In this document: one piece after another, positions 26,760 through 34,427 of the stretch
How the letters are laid out: every line of letters starts with the position of its first letter
Position numbering within the stretch: the first letter of the stretch is position 1
NCBI RefSeq assembly: GCF_013340935.1
Contig: NZ_WHOS01000061.1
Coordinates: 1 to 43,339, forward strand
Length of the DNA stretch: 43,339 nucleotides
Source of the DNA: Azospirillum melinis
GTDB lineage: Bacteria > Pseudomonadota > Alphaproteobacteria > Azospirillales > Azospirillaceae
Direction: 5' to 3'
Translations under genes and position numbers: made by a program
Notes under the pieces: model-generated
Database searches by the model: none
What the model was told of the DNA's origin: nothing
The model's input: the letters and a program-made list of their open reading frames with translations, nothing else

Positions 26760-27293
26760 ATGGAGGCGTCTGTCAAGGGGTGGGAGCCGGAACGCCCCGG
26801 CGAGTCGGAAGACGCGGCCGGTTCGGCCGATGGTGCTTTATCGTTCGTCGTCCGGGAGGTGAATCGCGCCTTCGCCCGCGCCCTCCAGACACGCATCGCG
26901 CGGTCGGGGGTCAGCATGGGGCAATGGTTCTTCCTGCGTGCCCTGTGGGAAGAGGACGGATTGACCCAGCGGGAGCTGAGTCACCGCGTGGGCATGATGG
27001 AGCCGACCACGGTCACCGCCGTCAACGTGATGGAGAGCCAGGGGCTGGTCCAGCGCGTGCGCAACAGCCATGACCGCCGCAAGATGAACGTCTTTCTGAC
27101 CGACAAGGGCAGGGCGTTGCGTCAGACGATGATGCCCAGCGCGTCGGAGATCGCGCAGATCGCCATCGACGGCATTGCGCCGGAAGATCTGGACCTGACG
27201 CTGGATGTGCTGCGCCGTGTTGGCGCCAACCTCAACGCCGCCTGTGCGGCGGCCCGCGACGGCGAAGACGGTGGCGGGCGGGACGAGAGGTAG
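26760..27293 (+). CDS. MarR-family transcriptional regulator
   Basis: A 177-residue protein with a MarR winged helix: SMGQWFFLRALWEEDGLTQ, ELSHRVGMMEPTTVTAVNVM and the wing HDRRKMNVFLTDKG. A ~30-residue acidic leader precedes the fold. Such proteins usually repress an adjacent gene and respond to small aromatic or amphipathic ligands. The long AT-rich upstream region with a direct repeat could be its operator. ATG 26760 is chosen because it gives a normal MarR start; the frame is open upstream to 26658. The downstream neighbour is the convergent pentapeptide gene, so its target is more likely itself or aguB. Confidence 0.88.
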   Translation: MEASVKGWEPERPGESEDAAGSADGALSFVVREVNRAFARALQTRIARSGVSMGQWFFLRALWEEDGLTQRELSHRVGMMEPTTVTAVNVMESQGLVQRVRNSHDRRKMNVFLTDKGRALRQTMMPSASEIAQIAIDGIAPEDLDLTLDVLRRVGANLNAACAAARDGEDGGGRDER

Positions 27294-27391
27294 CGCAGAC
27301 CGCTTCGGACCGCTGCTCCCGCCGTCCCGTTTCAGTCGATCTCGGAAGATTTGCCTGGAGCGGCCGTCCGTCCGATCAGCCGCATCTCGGG

Positions 27392-28705
27392 TCAGTCGTC
27401 GTCCGGGTCCGGCGGCGGCGGCAGGCTGGCGCCGGTCAGGTTGGCCCCGGTGAATTTCGCGTCGCGGATGTTGGCGTCGCTCAGGATCGCACCGGTCAGG
27501 TTGGCGTTGCTGAAATCGCAGTCGGACAGGTTGGCGCCGCGCAGGTTGGTGCGGACACAGGAACTTCCGGTCAGCCTTGCGCCGGTCAGGTTCGCCGCCC
27601 ACAGGCGACCGGTCGGCTGACCGTCCGGTCCCTTTATATCGACCCAGCCGACTCCCGCCCCGTCCAGCCGGATCCCGGTCATGTTGGCGCCGCGCAGATT
27701 GGCCCCGTCCAGGATCGCCCCGCTGAAATCGGCGCCGTCCAGCACCGCTTCGGAGATGTCGCACATGATCAGCAGCGCCTCGCGCATCTTGGCGCCGCTG
27801 AGATTGGCCCGCTTCAGATTGGCGCCCGACAGGTTGACCCCCGTCAGGTCGATGTGGCTGAGGTCGGCGGCGGTCAGGTCGGCCCTGGCTCCCATCGTTC
27901 CGTTGGTGTTGATCCAGGTGTAATGGCTATGCAGCGCCTGCTGGATCTGGACCGAGAAATTGTCGGCCGACCGCGCCAGATTGGCGCCGGTGGTGTCGGC
28001 CCCGGCCAGATCGGCACCCTCCAGCTTCGCCCCCTGAAGGTCGGCGTTGCGCAGGTTGGCTCCGGCCAGCATGGCGCCGGTCAGGTTGGCGTCGCGCAGC
28101 ACCGCTCCCTGCAAATTCACGCCGGACAGGTTGCTGCCGCGCAGGTCGGCGCGGGCGAGATTGCAGCTTTTCATGCTGGCGCGCATCAGTGTGGCGCCGG
28201 TCAGCAGCGCGCCCTCGCAATCGGCACCGTTCATCGACACGTCGGTCAGGTCGGCGCCCGACAGGTTGGCGTTGTTCAGCGACGCGTCGTCGAAATCCGT
28301 GCCCGACAGGTCGGAGCGGACGAAATCGAGCCCCTTGCCATTCTTGCCGCCGTGCCCGCCATACAGCAGGGCGCCGCCGCGCAGGTCGGCTTCCTTCAGG
28401 ATCGCGCGCTTCAGCTTGGCGCCACGCATGTGGGCGCCGCGCAGGTCGGCACGATAGAGGTTGCAGCCCGACAGGTCGGCCTTCGTCAGGTGCGCCGCGA
28501 ACAGGTCGGCGGTGCTGAGATTGGCATTCGACAGGTCGCAATGGGACAGGTTGGCGCCGGACAGCTTGCCCTGGGCCAGATTGACCCCGGACAGGTTCGA
28601 CCCTTCCATGTTCGCCATGGTCAGGTTGGCGCGCGAACCGCCCGACTTGTTCTTCAGCCAGCGCTCGTGCTTTTCCAGCACGGCAACCAACTCGTGCGGT
28701 GTCAT
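27392..28705 (-). CDS. Pentapeptide-repeat protein with two capped modules
   Basis: A 437-residue protein made mostly of A(D/N)LxX pentapeptide repeats (for example ANLSG, ADLRG and CNLYR), which fold as a right-handed quadrilateral beta-helix. Two similar helical caps are visible: residues 6-28 (L10, H13, W16, R25-A-N-L) and 254-277 (L258, H261, W264, R274-A-D-L), each followed by a repeat run. The runs are interrupted by a GGHGGKNGKG loop (117-126) and a WVDIKGPDGQPTG loop (354-366). The C-terminus is PPPPDPDDD. No signal or membrane helix is seen. Function unknown; DNA mimicry (gyrase protection) is known for some relatives but cannot be assumed. Confidence 0.93.
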   Translation of the reverse strand: MTPHELVAVLEKHERWLKNKSGGSRANLTMANMEGSNLSGVNLAQGKLSGANLSHCDLSNANLSTADLFAAHLTKADLSGCNLYRADLRGAHMRGAKLKRAILKEADLRGGALLYGGHGGKNGKGLDFVRSDLSGTDFDDASLNNANLSGADLTDVSMNGADCEGALLTGATLMRASMKSCNLARADLRGSNLSGVNLQGAVLRDANLTGAMLAGANLRNADLQGAKLEGADLAGADTTGANLARSADNFSVQIQQALHSHYTWINTNGTMGARADLTAADLSHIDLTGVNLSGANLKRANLSGAKMREALLIMCDISEAVLDGADFSGAILDGANLRGANMTGIRLDGAGVGWVDIKGPDGQPTGRLWAANLTGARLTGSSCVRTNLRGANLSDCDFSNANLTGAILSDANIRDAKFTGANLTGASLPPPPDPDDD

Positions 28706-28893
28706 CGATCCTGTCCGGTCTGCATGGTTGCGTGGTCCATCGATAGACCAGTGTTCCGAAATAATCTATGCCAAAGGTTAATGCCGTATCCAGTGCCGCG
28801 CCGGCTTGGCGTGGACGGCGTCAGGCCCCATCTGCGGGGCGCCGGGCGCGGAAACGCCGGTCGCAGCCAAGTGAGAACAAGGAGTTGGGGATC

Positions 28894-29613
28894 ATGTCGG
28901 GTGGACACACGCTTGCGGCTTTCGACACCGAACTGGCGGCCCTGCGCACCGCCATCGATCGCATGGGCGAACTGGTGGAGCGGCAGGTCGGGTTGGCGCT
29001 CGATTCGCTGGCCGGTCCCGATGCCGACATCGCCGGTGAGGTTCTGAAGGGCGATGCCGAGATCGACCGGCTGGAGGCGGAGGTGGAGGCGATGACCGTC
29101 CGCCTGCTGGCCTTGCGCCAGCCGATGGCGAAGGATCTGCGCGAGATCGTCGCGGCGTTGAAGATCGCCTCCAATCTGGAGCGCATGGGCGATTTCGCCG
29201 GATCGGTCGCCAAGCGCGCGGTCACGCTGTCGACCCTGCCGGTGGCTCCGCCGGTTGCCTCGCTGGTCCGCATGGGGCGGATGGTGCAGGCGATGATCGG
29301 CGACATGCGCCGCGCCTATACCGAACAGAACCCGGAGCTTGCCACCTCCGTCCGTGACCGCGACGGGGAGGTCGACGCCGCCTACACCGCGCTGTTTCGC
29401 GAGTTCCTGACCTACATGATGGAGACGCCGGCGCAGATCACCGGCTGCACCCACCTGCTGTTCGCCGCCAAGTCCATCGAGCGCATCGGCGACCATGCCA
29501 CCAACGTGGCGGAGAACATCAGTTTCCTGGTCAAGGGCCGCCTGCCGTCGGACGAGCGCCGCAAGGAGGACCTCAGCAGCTACGCCGTCGCCCCGCCGCA
29601 GGACCGGGCGTAA
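28894..29613 (+). CDS. phoU: PhoU-family phosphate signalling regulator
   Basis: A 239-residue all-helical protein with two PhoU repeats. The first has EIDRLEAEVEAMTVRLLALR and the metal-binding-type ALKIASNLERMGDFA; the second has HLLFAAKSIERIGDHATNVAE. E-x-x-x-D signatures (ERMGD and ERIGD) are the PhoU hallmark. PhoU links the Pst phosphate transporter to the PhoR/PhoB system. It is encoded here without pst or pho genes, so it could be a second copy. AAGGAG stands 9 bases before ATG 28894. The trp leader begins 60 bases after its stop. Confidence 0.93.
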   Translation: MSGGHTLAAFDTELAALRTAIDRMGELVERQVGLALDSLAGPDADIAGEVLKGDAEIDRLEAEVEAMTVRLLALRQPMAKDLREIVAALKIASNLERMGDFAGSVAKRAVTLSTLPVAPPVASLVRMGRMVQAMIGDMRRAYTEQNPELATSVRDRDGEVDAAYTALFREFLTYMMETPAQITGCTHLLFAAKSIERIGDHATNVAENISFLVKGRLPSDERRKEDLSSYAVAPPQDRA

Positions 29614-29673
29614 CAGGGAACGCTTGAAGGGAGCACTTGACAGGCGGCCCTGTCCTGTGTTGCGGTTGCCGCC

Positions 29674-29751
29674 ATGAACATGTCCTCGCCCCTCCTGTCG
29701 CAGCATTGGTGGTGGCCCGTCTCCAACGGGCCGGCCTGGCGACGCGCGTGA
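29674..29751 (+). CDS. trpL: trp operon leader peptide
   Basis: A 25-residue ORF from ATG 29674 to TGA 29751 with three consecutive Trp codons at 29707-29715 and a fourth at 29737-29739. It lies upstream of trpE(G) and ahead of a terminator. Such a peptide measures charged tRNA-Trp: stalling on the Trp codons favours the antiterminator. A second in-frame ATG is at 29680. Leader peptides of this kind are known before trpE(G) of rhizobia and Azospirillum. Confidence 0.9.
   Translation: MNMSSPLLSQHWWWPVSNGPAWRRA
29714..29732 (+). promoter_or_regulatory. Attenuator hairpin overlapping the Trp codons
   Basis: GGCCCGT (29714-29720) pairs with ACGGGCC (29726-29732) around CTCCA. The left arm begins within the third Trp codon, so a stalled ribosome would block it. 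The right arm and following GGCC could then pair with the left arm of the terminator (GGCCGCCCGG region), as expected for the 1:2 / 2:3 exchange. Confidence 0.7.
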
Positions 29752-29766
29752 GCGTGGATTGAGAAC

Positions 29767-29802
29767 AAAAGGCCGCCCGGTGCATCCGGAGCGGCCTTTT
29801 TC
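29767..29802 (+). terminator. trp attenuator terminator
   Basis: AAAAGGCCGC (29767-29776) pairs with GCGGCCTTTT (29791-29800), extended inward by CCGG/CCGG and followed by another T. It is a textbook intrinsic terminator 15 bases after the leader stop and 100 bases before trpE(G). It should stop transcription when charged tRNA-Trp is plentiful. Confidence 0.9.
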
Positions 29803-29902
29803 CTGACCCGTCACAGCGGGTCACCCAGCGGAAGAACGGACAGGCAGGCGGAAGCACCGGGCGGCGTCACCGAAAAGACGCCCGAACCGGAGCACCGCCG
29901 TC

Positions 29903-32140
29903 ATGATCCCCTCCCATCTGTTCCTTGCCGATCCTGCCTTCCTCGATCCGTTTGCGGCCAAGACCGGCGGTGGCCTCGGTCTGCACCGCACTGGCGAGCC
30001 GGTGGTGCCGGCCGAGGCGGTCGATGCGCTGGTCACCGCGCTCGACGAGCGGCGCGGGCTGCTGTTGTCCGGCGGGGTGGAGGCGCCCGGCCGCTACCGG
30101 CGTCAGGCGCTGGGCTTCGTCGATCCACCGCTGTCGGTGACCGCCCGCGGCCGGACCGTGCGCATCGATGCGCTGAACCCGCGTGGACGCCTGCTGCTGC
30201 CCGCCGTGGCCGCCGCGCTGGACGGCCATGAGGCGCTTGTCGGGCTGGAGGTCACCGCCGGCCGGGTCACCGCCCTGGTGCGCCGTCCGGCCGGGGTCTT
30301 CGCCGAGGAGGAGCGCAGCCGCCAGCCTTCCGTTTTCAGCGTGCTGCGGGCGCTGATGGCACTGTTCGCCTGCCCGGACGAGCCGTTCCTGGGGCTCTAC
30401 GGTGCTTTCGGCTACGATCTCGCCTTCCAGTTCGAACCGATCCGACGCCGGTTGGTGCGCCCGGATGACCAGCGCGACCTCGTGCTGTATCTGCCCGACC
30501 GACTGCTGGTGGTCGACCATGCCGCCGGGGTGGCGCGCCGCTTCGCCTACGAGTTCACGGTGGACGGCGTCTCGACCGAGAGCATCGCGGGTGGCGGGCG
30601 GGTCCACGGCTATCGTCCCGATACCAACGCCGCTGCAGAGTGCGACCATGCTCCAGGCGAATATCAGCAGGTGGTGCGGGCGGCGAAGGAGGCCTTCAAC
30701 CGTGGCGACCTGTTCGAGGTCGTTCCCGGCCAGACCTTCGCCGAGCCCTGCGCCGACAGCCCCGCCACGATCTTCCGCCGTCTGCGCACCGCCAACCCCG
30801 CCCCCTACGAGGCGCTGATCAATCTTGGCGATGGCGAGTTCCTGGTCGCCGCCAGCCCGGAAATGTATGTGCGCGTCGGCCAGGGGCGGGTGGAAACCTG
30901 CCCGATCTCCGGTACCGTGGCACGGGGAAGCAATGCGCTGACCGACGCGACGCAGATCCTGACGCTGCTGAACTCGGCCAAGGATGCGGCGGAACTGACC
31001 ATGTGCACCGACGTCGACCGCAACGACAAGGCGCGGGTGTGCGAACCCGGCTCCGTCCGCGTGATCGGCCGGCGGATGATCGAGCTGTATTCCCGACTGA
31101 TCCACACTGTCGATCATGTGGAAGGACGCCTGTGCCAGGGATTCGACGCGCTGGACGCCTTCCTGACTCACACTTGGGCAGTGACGGTGACCGGCGCGCC
31201 CAAGCGCTGGGCCATGCAGTTCCTGGAGGACACCGAACATTCGCCGCGCCGCTGGTACGGCGGGGCGTTCGGACGCATCGGCTTCGACGGCGGGATGGAC
31301 ACCGGGCTGACTCTGCGCACCATCCGCATGAAGGACGGGGTTGCCTTCGTCCGCGCCGGCGCCACCCTGCTCTCCGACAGCGATCCGGATGCCGAGGACG
31401 CCGAGTGCAGGCTGAAGGCGTCGGCGTTCCTCGACGCGGTGCGCGGTGCAGGCCCGCGGCTGTCGGTGGTTCAGAGCGCTGCCCGGCGGAGCGGGGAGGG
31501 CAGGCGGGTGTTGCTGGTCGATCATGACGACAGCTTTGTCCACACGCTGGCCGACTATTTCCGCCAGACCGGCGCCAGCGTCACGACCCTGCGCCATACC
31601 CATGCGCGTGCCGCCCTGCGCAACGACCCGCCCGACCTGTTGGTGCTGTCGCCGGGACCGGGGCGGCCGGCCGATTTCGATGTCGGTGGCAGCGTGCAGG
31701 CGGCGCTCGATCTCGGCGTGCCGGTGTTCGGCGTCTGCCTGGGACTGCAAGGTATGGTCGAGCATTTCGGTGCGACGCTGGACCGCCTGCCGGAGCCGAT
31801 GCATGGCAAGGCATCAAGCTTGCGTCACCAGGGGAACGGGCTTTTCGAAGGGCTGCCGCAGGGGATGCGGGCCGGCCGGTACCATTCGCTGGTGGCGCGG
31901 CGCGACAGCCTGCCGCCGGACCTGCGGGTGACGGCGGAGACGGAGGATGGGACGGTGATGGCGATCGAGCACCGAGCGCTGCCGCTGGCCGCCGTGCAGT
32001 TCCATCCCGAATCGATCCTGACGCTGGATGGGGCCGCCGGCGGGGCCAATGGAGGGGCTGGGCTGGCGTTGGTCGCCAATGTCATGGAGACGCTGGCCGG
32101 GCGTGCCGCCCAGGCGCCGGAACGCGAAGCGGCGGCCTGA
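29903..32140 (+). CDS. trpE(G): Fused anthranilate synthase TrpE-TrpG
   Basis: A 745-residue fusion that makes anthranilate from chorismate and glutamine, the first committed step of tryptophan synthesis. The N-terminal ~510 residues are the chorismate-binding TrpE domain (CPISGTVARGSN, TMCTDVDRNDKARVCEPGS, HTWAVTVTGAPKRWAM). From about residue 534 (RVLLVDHDDSFVHTLADYF) the glutamine amidotransferase follows, with nucleophile C612 in GVCLGLQGM and H701/E703 in QFHPES. Such fusions are typical of rhizobia and Azospirillum. The N-terminal region presumably carries the Trp feedback site. It is controlled by the upstream attenuator. No other trp gene is in the window. Confidence 0.97.
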   Translation: MIPSHLFLADPAFLDPFAAKTGGGLGLHRTGEPVVPAEAVDALVTALDERRGLLLSGGVEAPGRYRRQALGFVDPPLSVTARGRTVRIDALNPRGRLLLPAVAAALDGHEALVGLEVTAGRVTALVRRPAGVFAEEERSRQPSVFSVLRALMALFACPDEPFLGLYGAFGYDLAFQFEPIRRRLVRPDDQRDLVLYLPDRLLVVDHAAGVARRFAYEFTVDGVSTESIAGGGRVHGYRPDTNAAAECDHAPGEYQQVVRAAKEAFNRGDLFEVVPGQTFAEPCADSPATIFRRLRTANPAPYEALINLGDGEFLVAASPEMYVRVGQGRVETCPISGTVARGSNALTDATQILTLLNSAKDAAELTMCTDVDRNDKARVCEPGSVRVIGRRMIELYSRLIHTVDHVEGRLCQGFDALDAFLTHTWAVTVTGAPKRWAMQFLEDTEHSPRRWYGGAFGRIGFDGGMDTGLTLRTIRMKDGVAFVRAGATLLSDSDPDAEDAECRLKASAFLDAVRGAGPRLSVVQSAARRSGEGRRVLLVDHDDSFVHTLADYFRQTGASVTTLRHTHARAALRNDPPDLLVLSPGPGRPADFDVGGSVQAALDLGVPVFGVCLGLQGMVEHFGATLDRLPEPMHGKASSLRHQGNGLFEGLPQGMRAGRYHSLVARRDSLPPDLRVTAETEDGTVMAIEHRALPLAAVQFHPESILTLDGAAGGANGGAGLALVANVMETLAGRAAQAPEREAAA

Positions 32141-32177
32141 AAGGGCCGCCGCGTCCGCAAATCCTGTAAGCTCGGGA

Positions 32178-32200
32178 GAGTGACGGAAAGCCCGTCACTC
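32178..32200. terminator. Hairpin between convergent trpE(G) and gapR
   Basis: GAGTGACGG (32178-32186) pairs with CCGTCACTC (32192-32200) around a 5-base loop. It lies 37 bases after the trpE(G) stop and overlaps the gapR stop codon. No T-run is present; a bidirectional terminator role is plausible. Confidence 0.5.
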
Positions 32201-32443
32201 CACCATGCCCAGAGCTTCCTTGTAGAGTTCCAGGATGGCTTCCTGCTCCTGGCGGTCGGCCTTGTCCATCTTCCGCAGGCGAATGATCTGGCGGATGATC
32301 TTGGTGTCGAAACCGGTGCCCTTCGCCTCGGCGTAGACTTCCTTGATGTCTTCCTGCAGACCGCGCTTTTCCTCTTCGAGACGCTCGATGCGCTCGACAA
32401 AGGACTTCAGGCGATCCGCCGCGATGCCGCCGACGTCGGACAT
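32195..32443 (-). CDS. gapR: GapR-family nucleoid-associated protein (DUF2312)
   Basis: An 82-residue, entirely helical, highly charged protein (RLKSFVERIERLEEEKRGL, EVYAEAKGTGFDTKIIRQII, RLRKMDKADRQEQE). This is the DUF2312/UPF0335 pattern. In Caulobacter, GapR binds overtwisted AT-rich DNA and helps topoisomerases during replication and transcription. The first ~50 residues form the coiled coil and the later part the DNA-clamping helices. The full family length is present. GAGG lies 8 bases before ATG 32443. It converges on trpE(G) and is divergent from pntAA. Confidence 0.93.
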   Translation of the reverse strand: MSDVGGIAADRLKSFVERIERLEEEKRGLQEDIKEVYAEAKGTGFDTKIIRQIIRLRKMDKADRQEQEAILELYKEALGMVE

Positions 32444-32828
32444 GGCAAAACCTCAAACGATGGGGGTGTTCGTGAACGGGGCGGGACAATATCGGCGGGC
32501 GGGGGGATTGGCAAGCCGGCGATGCGCCGCGTCGGCGCACGGCAGGGGCACGGCTGCGTCATCGCGTCGCGGCAACTCCTTCGTACAAGCGGAGGCGTCG
32601 CCGGATTTTGAACAGGCCGTGGCTGATTTGTCTGTTTGTATGAAACAATCGTACGATAGGCCTACGCAGCCATTCCCTTTGTTGCGGCGCACCCAATAGG
32701 CTGGTATTACCATCGGTGGGTTCGGCTTCACAAAGTCACATGGATCCGGCATGTATGCGCGTCGTCTGTGCCGATAACCCATGGGGGATGCCGGGATCGG
32801 CGTATTTGAGGCAGGGGAGTTTTATCTA
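32444..32828. other. Divergent intergenic region between gapR and pntAA
   Basis: A 385-base region without a supportable gene. It contains a 10-bp perfect palindrome ATCGTACGAT at 32648-32657. A second element near the pnt start has CCGGCAT (32746-32752) and ATGCCGG (32788-32794), flanked by GAT and ATC, which can form an 7-bp stem (10 bp with a one-base bulge) around a 35-base loop. A candidate AGGGGAG ribosome binding site for pntAA lies near 32813. The region presumably holds both promoters. Confidence 0.5.
32743..32798 (+). promoter_or_regulatory. Possible structured 5' leader of the pnt operon
   Basis: Arms at 32743-32752 and 32788-32798 pair (CCGGCAT with ATGCCGG, then GAT with ATC after a one-base bulge) and enclose 35 bases, ending 30 bases before the pntAA ATG. 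A long-range stem near a ribosome binding site could be a regulatory leader, or chance in GC-rich DNA. I do not recognise a known riboswitch class. Confidence 0.3.
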
Positions 32829-33977
32829 ATGAAAGTCGCCATTCCAAAGGAGCGACGTGCGGGCGAACTTCGCGTGGCCGCCTCACCGGAAACGGTGAAG
32901 AAACTGAAGGGGTTGGGACTGGACGTGGTGGTGGAGAGCGGGGCCGGCCTCGGTTCCAGCATCACCGACGCAGCCTATGAGGCGGCGGGGGCCGCCATCG
33001 CCGCCGACCAGGCTTTGGCGCTGGCCGATGCCGACATCGTGCTGAAGGTGCAGCGTCCGCTCATCGCTGGCGAAGGGGACGTCGACGAACTGGCGCTGAT
33101 CCGCAAGGGTGCGCTGCTGTTCGCCATCCTCAATCCCTACAACAGCCGCGACCATGTGAAGGCCTACGCCGATGCCGGCGTGAACGCCTTCGCCATGGAG
33201 TTCATGCCGCGCATCACCCGCGCCCAGGTCATGGACGTGCTGTCCTCCCAGGCCAACCTCGCCGGCTACAAGGCTGTCGTCGATGCCGCCTCGGAATATG
33301 GCCGCGCCTTCCCGATGATGATGACCGCCGCCGGCACCGTGCCGCCGGCCCGTGCCTTCATCATGGGCGTCGGCGTCGCCGGCCTCCAGGCCATCGCCAC
33401 CGCCAAGCGCCTCGGCGCCATCGTCTCGGCCACCGATGTGCGCCCGGCGGTGAAGGAGCAGGTGCAGTCGCTGGGCGGCAGCTTCGTCGCCGTCGAGAAC
33501 GACGAGTTCAAGCAGGCCGAGACCGCCGGCGGCTACGCCAAGGAGATGTCCGACGACTACAAGCGCCAGCAGGCAGCCCTGGTCGCCGAGCACATCAAGA
33601 AGCAGGACCTCGTCATCACCACGGCGCTGATCCCCGGCCGCAAGGCGCCGATCCTGGTGACGGCGGAGCATGTGGCGTCGATGAAGCCGGGCTCGGTGAT
33701 CGTCGATCTGGCGGTGGAGCAGGGCGGCAACGTCGAGGGCGCCAAGCTGGGCGAGGTGGTGACCACGGCCAACGGCGTGAAGATCGTCGGCCATGCCAAC
33801 TACGCCAGCCGCATCGCCGAGAGCGCCTCGCTCTTGTACGCCAAGAACCTGCTGGCGCTGCTGACGTCGCTGCACGGGAAAGACACCGGCGTGGCCGTCA
33901 ACTGGGACGACGAGATCGTCAAGGCCATCGCGCTGACCCGCGACGGCGCCGTCGTTCACCCCGCCTTCGCCGGCTGA
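32829..33977 (+). CDS. pntAA: NAD(P) transhydrogenase subunit alpha part 1 (domain I)
   Basis: A 382-residue soluble NAD(H)-binding subunit of the proton-translocating transhydrogenase. KVAIPKERRAGELRVAASPE is the conserved N-terminus shared with alanine dehydrogenases. FIMGVGVAGLQAIATAKRLG is the dinucleotide-binding loop, and the RITRAQVMDVLSSQANLAGY segment is typical of PntA. It is separate from the membrane part, as in the three-gene Rhodospirillum rubrum system. ATG 32829 is chosen because AGGGGAG lies about 9 bases upstream and conservation begins there. It heads the pntAA-pntAB-pntB operon that makes NADPH from NADH using the proton gradient. Confidence 0.96.
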   Translation: MKVAIPKERRAGELRVAASPETVKKLKGLGLDVVVESGAGLGSSITDAAYEAAGAAIAADQALALADADIVLKVQRPLIAGEGDVDELALIRKGALLFAILNPYNSRDHVKAYADAGVNAFAMEFMPRITRAQVMDVLSSQANLAGYKAVVDAASEYGRAFPMMMTAAGTVPPARAFIMGVGVAGLQAIATAKRLGAIVSATDVRPAVKEQVQSLGGSFVAVENDEFKQAETAGGYAKEMSDDYKRQQAALVAEHIKKQDLVITTALIPGRKAPILVTAEHVASMKPGSVIVDLAVEQGGNVEGAKLGEVVTTANGVKIVGHANYASRIAESASLLYAKNLLALLTSLHGKDTGVAVNWDDEIVKAIALTRDGAVVHPAFAG

Positions 33978-34003
33978 CCGGGCGCCCGAGGAGACTTACC
34001 GCA

Positions 34004-34423
34004 ATGGATCAGACCCAACTGTCCGCCCGTATTGCCGAGCTCAAGGCGAACCTCGCGGCGCTCGGCCAGCAGGCCGACCAGCTGGCCGCCCAGGTCGCGC
34101 ACGCCGCGCAGCCCGCAGCGGAGGCCGCCGGCGGTCATGGCAGCTTCTTCGTCACTGGCCTGACGGTGCTCGTTCTGGCCTGCTTCGTCGGCTATTACGT
34201 CGTCTGGCGCGTCACCCCGGCCCTGCATTCGCCGCTGATGGCCGTCACCAACGCCGTGTCGTCGGTCATCATCGTCGGCGCCCTCGTCGCCGCCGGTCCG
34301 GCCGGATTCGGCTTCTCCAAGGCCCTCGGCTTCCTTGCCGTCATCCTGGCGTCCGTCAACATCTTCGGCGGCTTCCTCGTGACCCAGCGCATGCTCTCCA
34401 TGTTCAAGAAGAAGGGCAAGTAA
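34004..34423 (+). CDS. pntAB: NAD(P) transhydrogenase subunit alpha part 2 (membrane)
   Basis: A 139-residue membrane subunit. A helical charged N-terminus (ARIAELKANLAALGQQADQ) is followed by three to four transmembrane helices, including TGLTVLVLACFVGYYVVWRV, the conserved TPALHSPLMAVTNAVSSVII and VNIFGGFLVTQRML. The HSPLM and GGF-x-VTxRML blocks identify PntAB. With PntB it forms the proton-translocating domain II. It starts 26 bases after pntAA with GAGGAG upstream, and pntB follows 4 bases after its stop. Confidence 0.95.
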   Translation: MDQTQLSARIAELKANLAALGQQADQLAAQVAHAAQPAAEAAGGHGSFFVTGLTVLVLACFVGYYVVWRVTPALHSPLMAVTNAVSSVIIVGALVAAGPAGFGFSKALGFLAVILASVNIFGGFLVTQRMLSMFKKKGK

Positions 34424-34427
34424 GACC

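Noticed and set aside
26414..27073. Possible gene starting at 26414 upstream of the MarR gene
   Set aside because: It runs out of frame through the MarR coding sequence; no RBS or recognisable domain.
27392..28705. The repeated GGTTGGCGCC-type DNA in this gene as a non-coding tandem repeat or CRISPR
   Set aside because: The 15-base period corresponds to pentapeptide codons in one long frame; there are no spacers.
27854..29047. 397-codon open frame opposite the pentapeptide gene
   Set aside because: Its regular VGxxQVG pattern is the mirror of the pentapeptide codons, not a separate repeat protein.
29867..31804. 645-codon open frame antisense to trpE(G)
   Set aside because: Shadow of a certain gene with known motifs.
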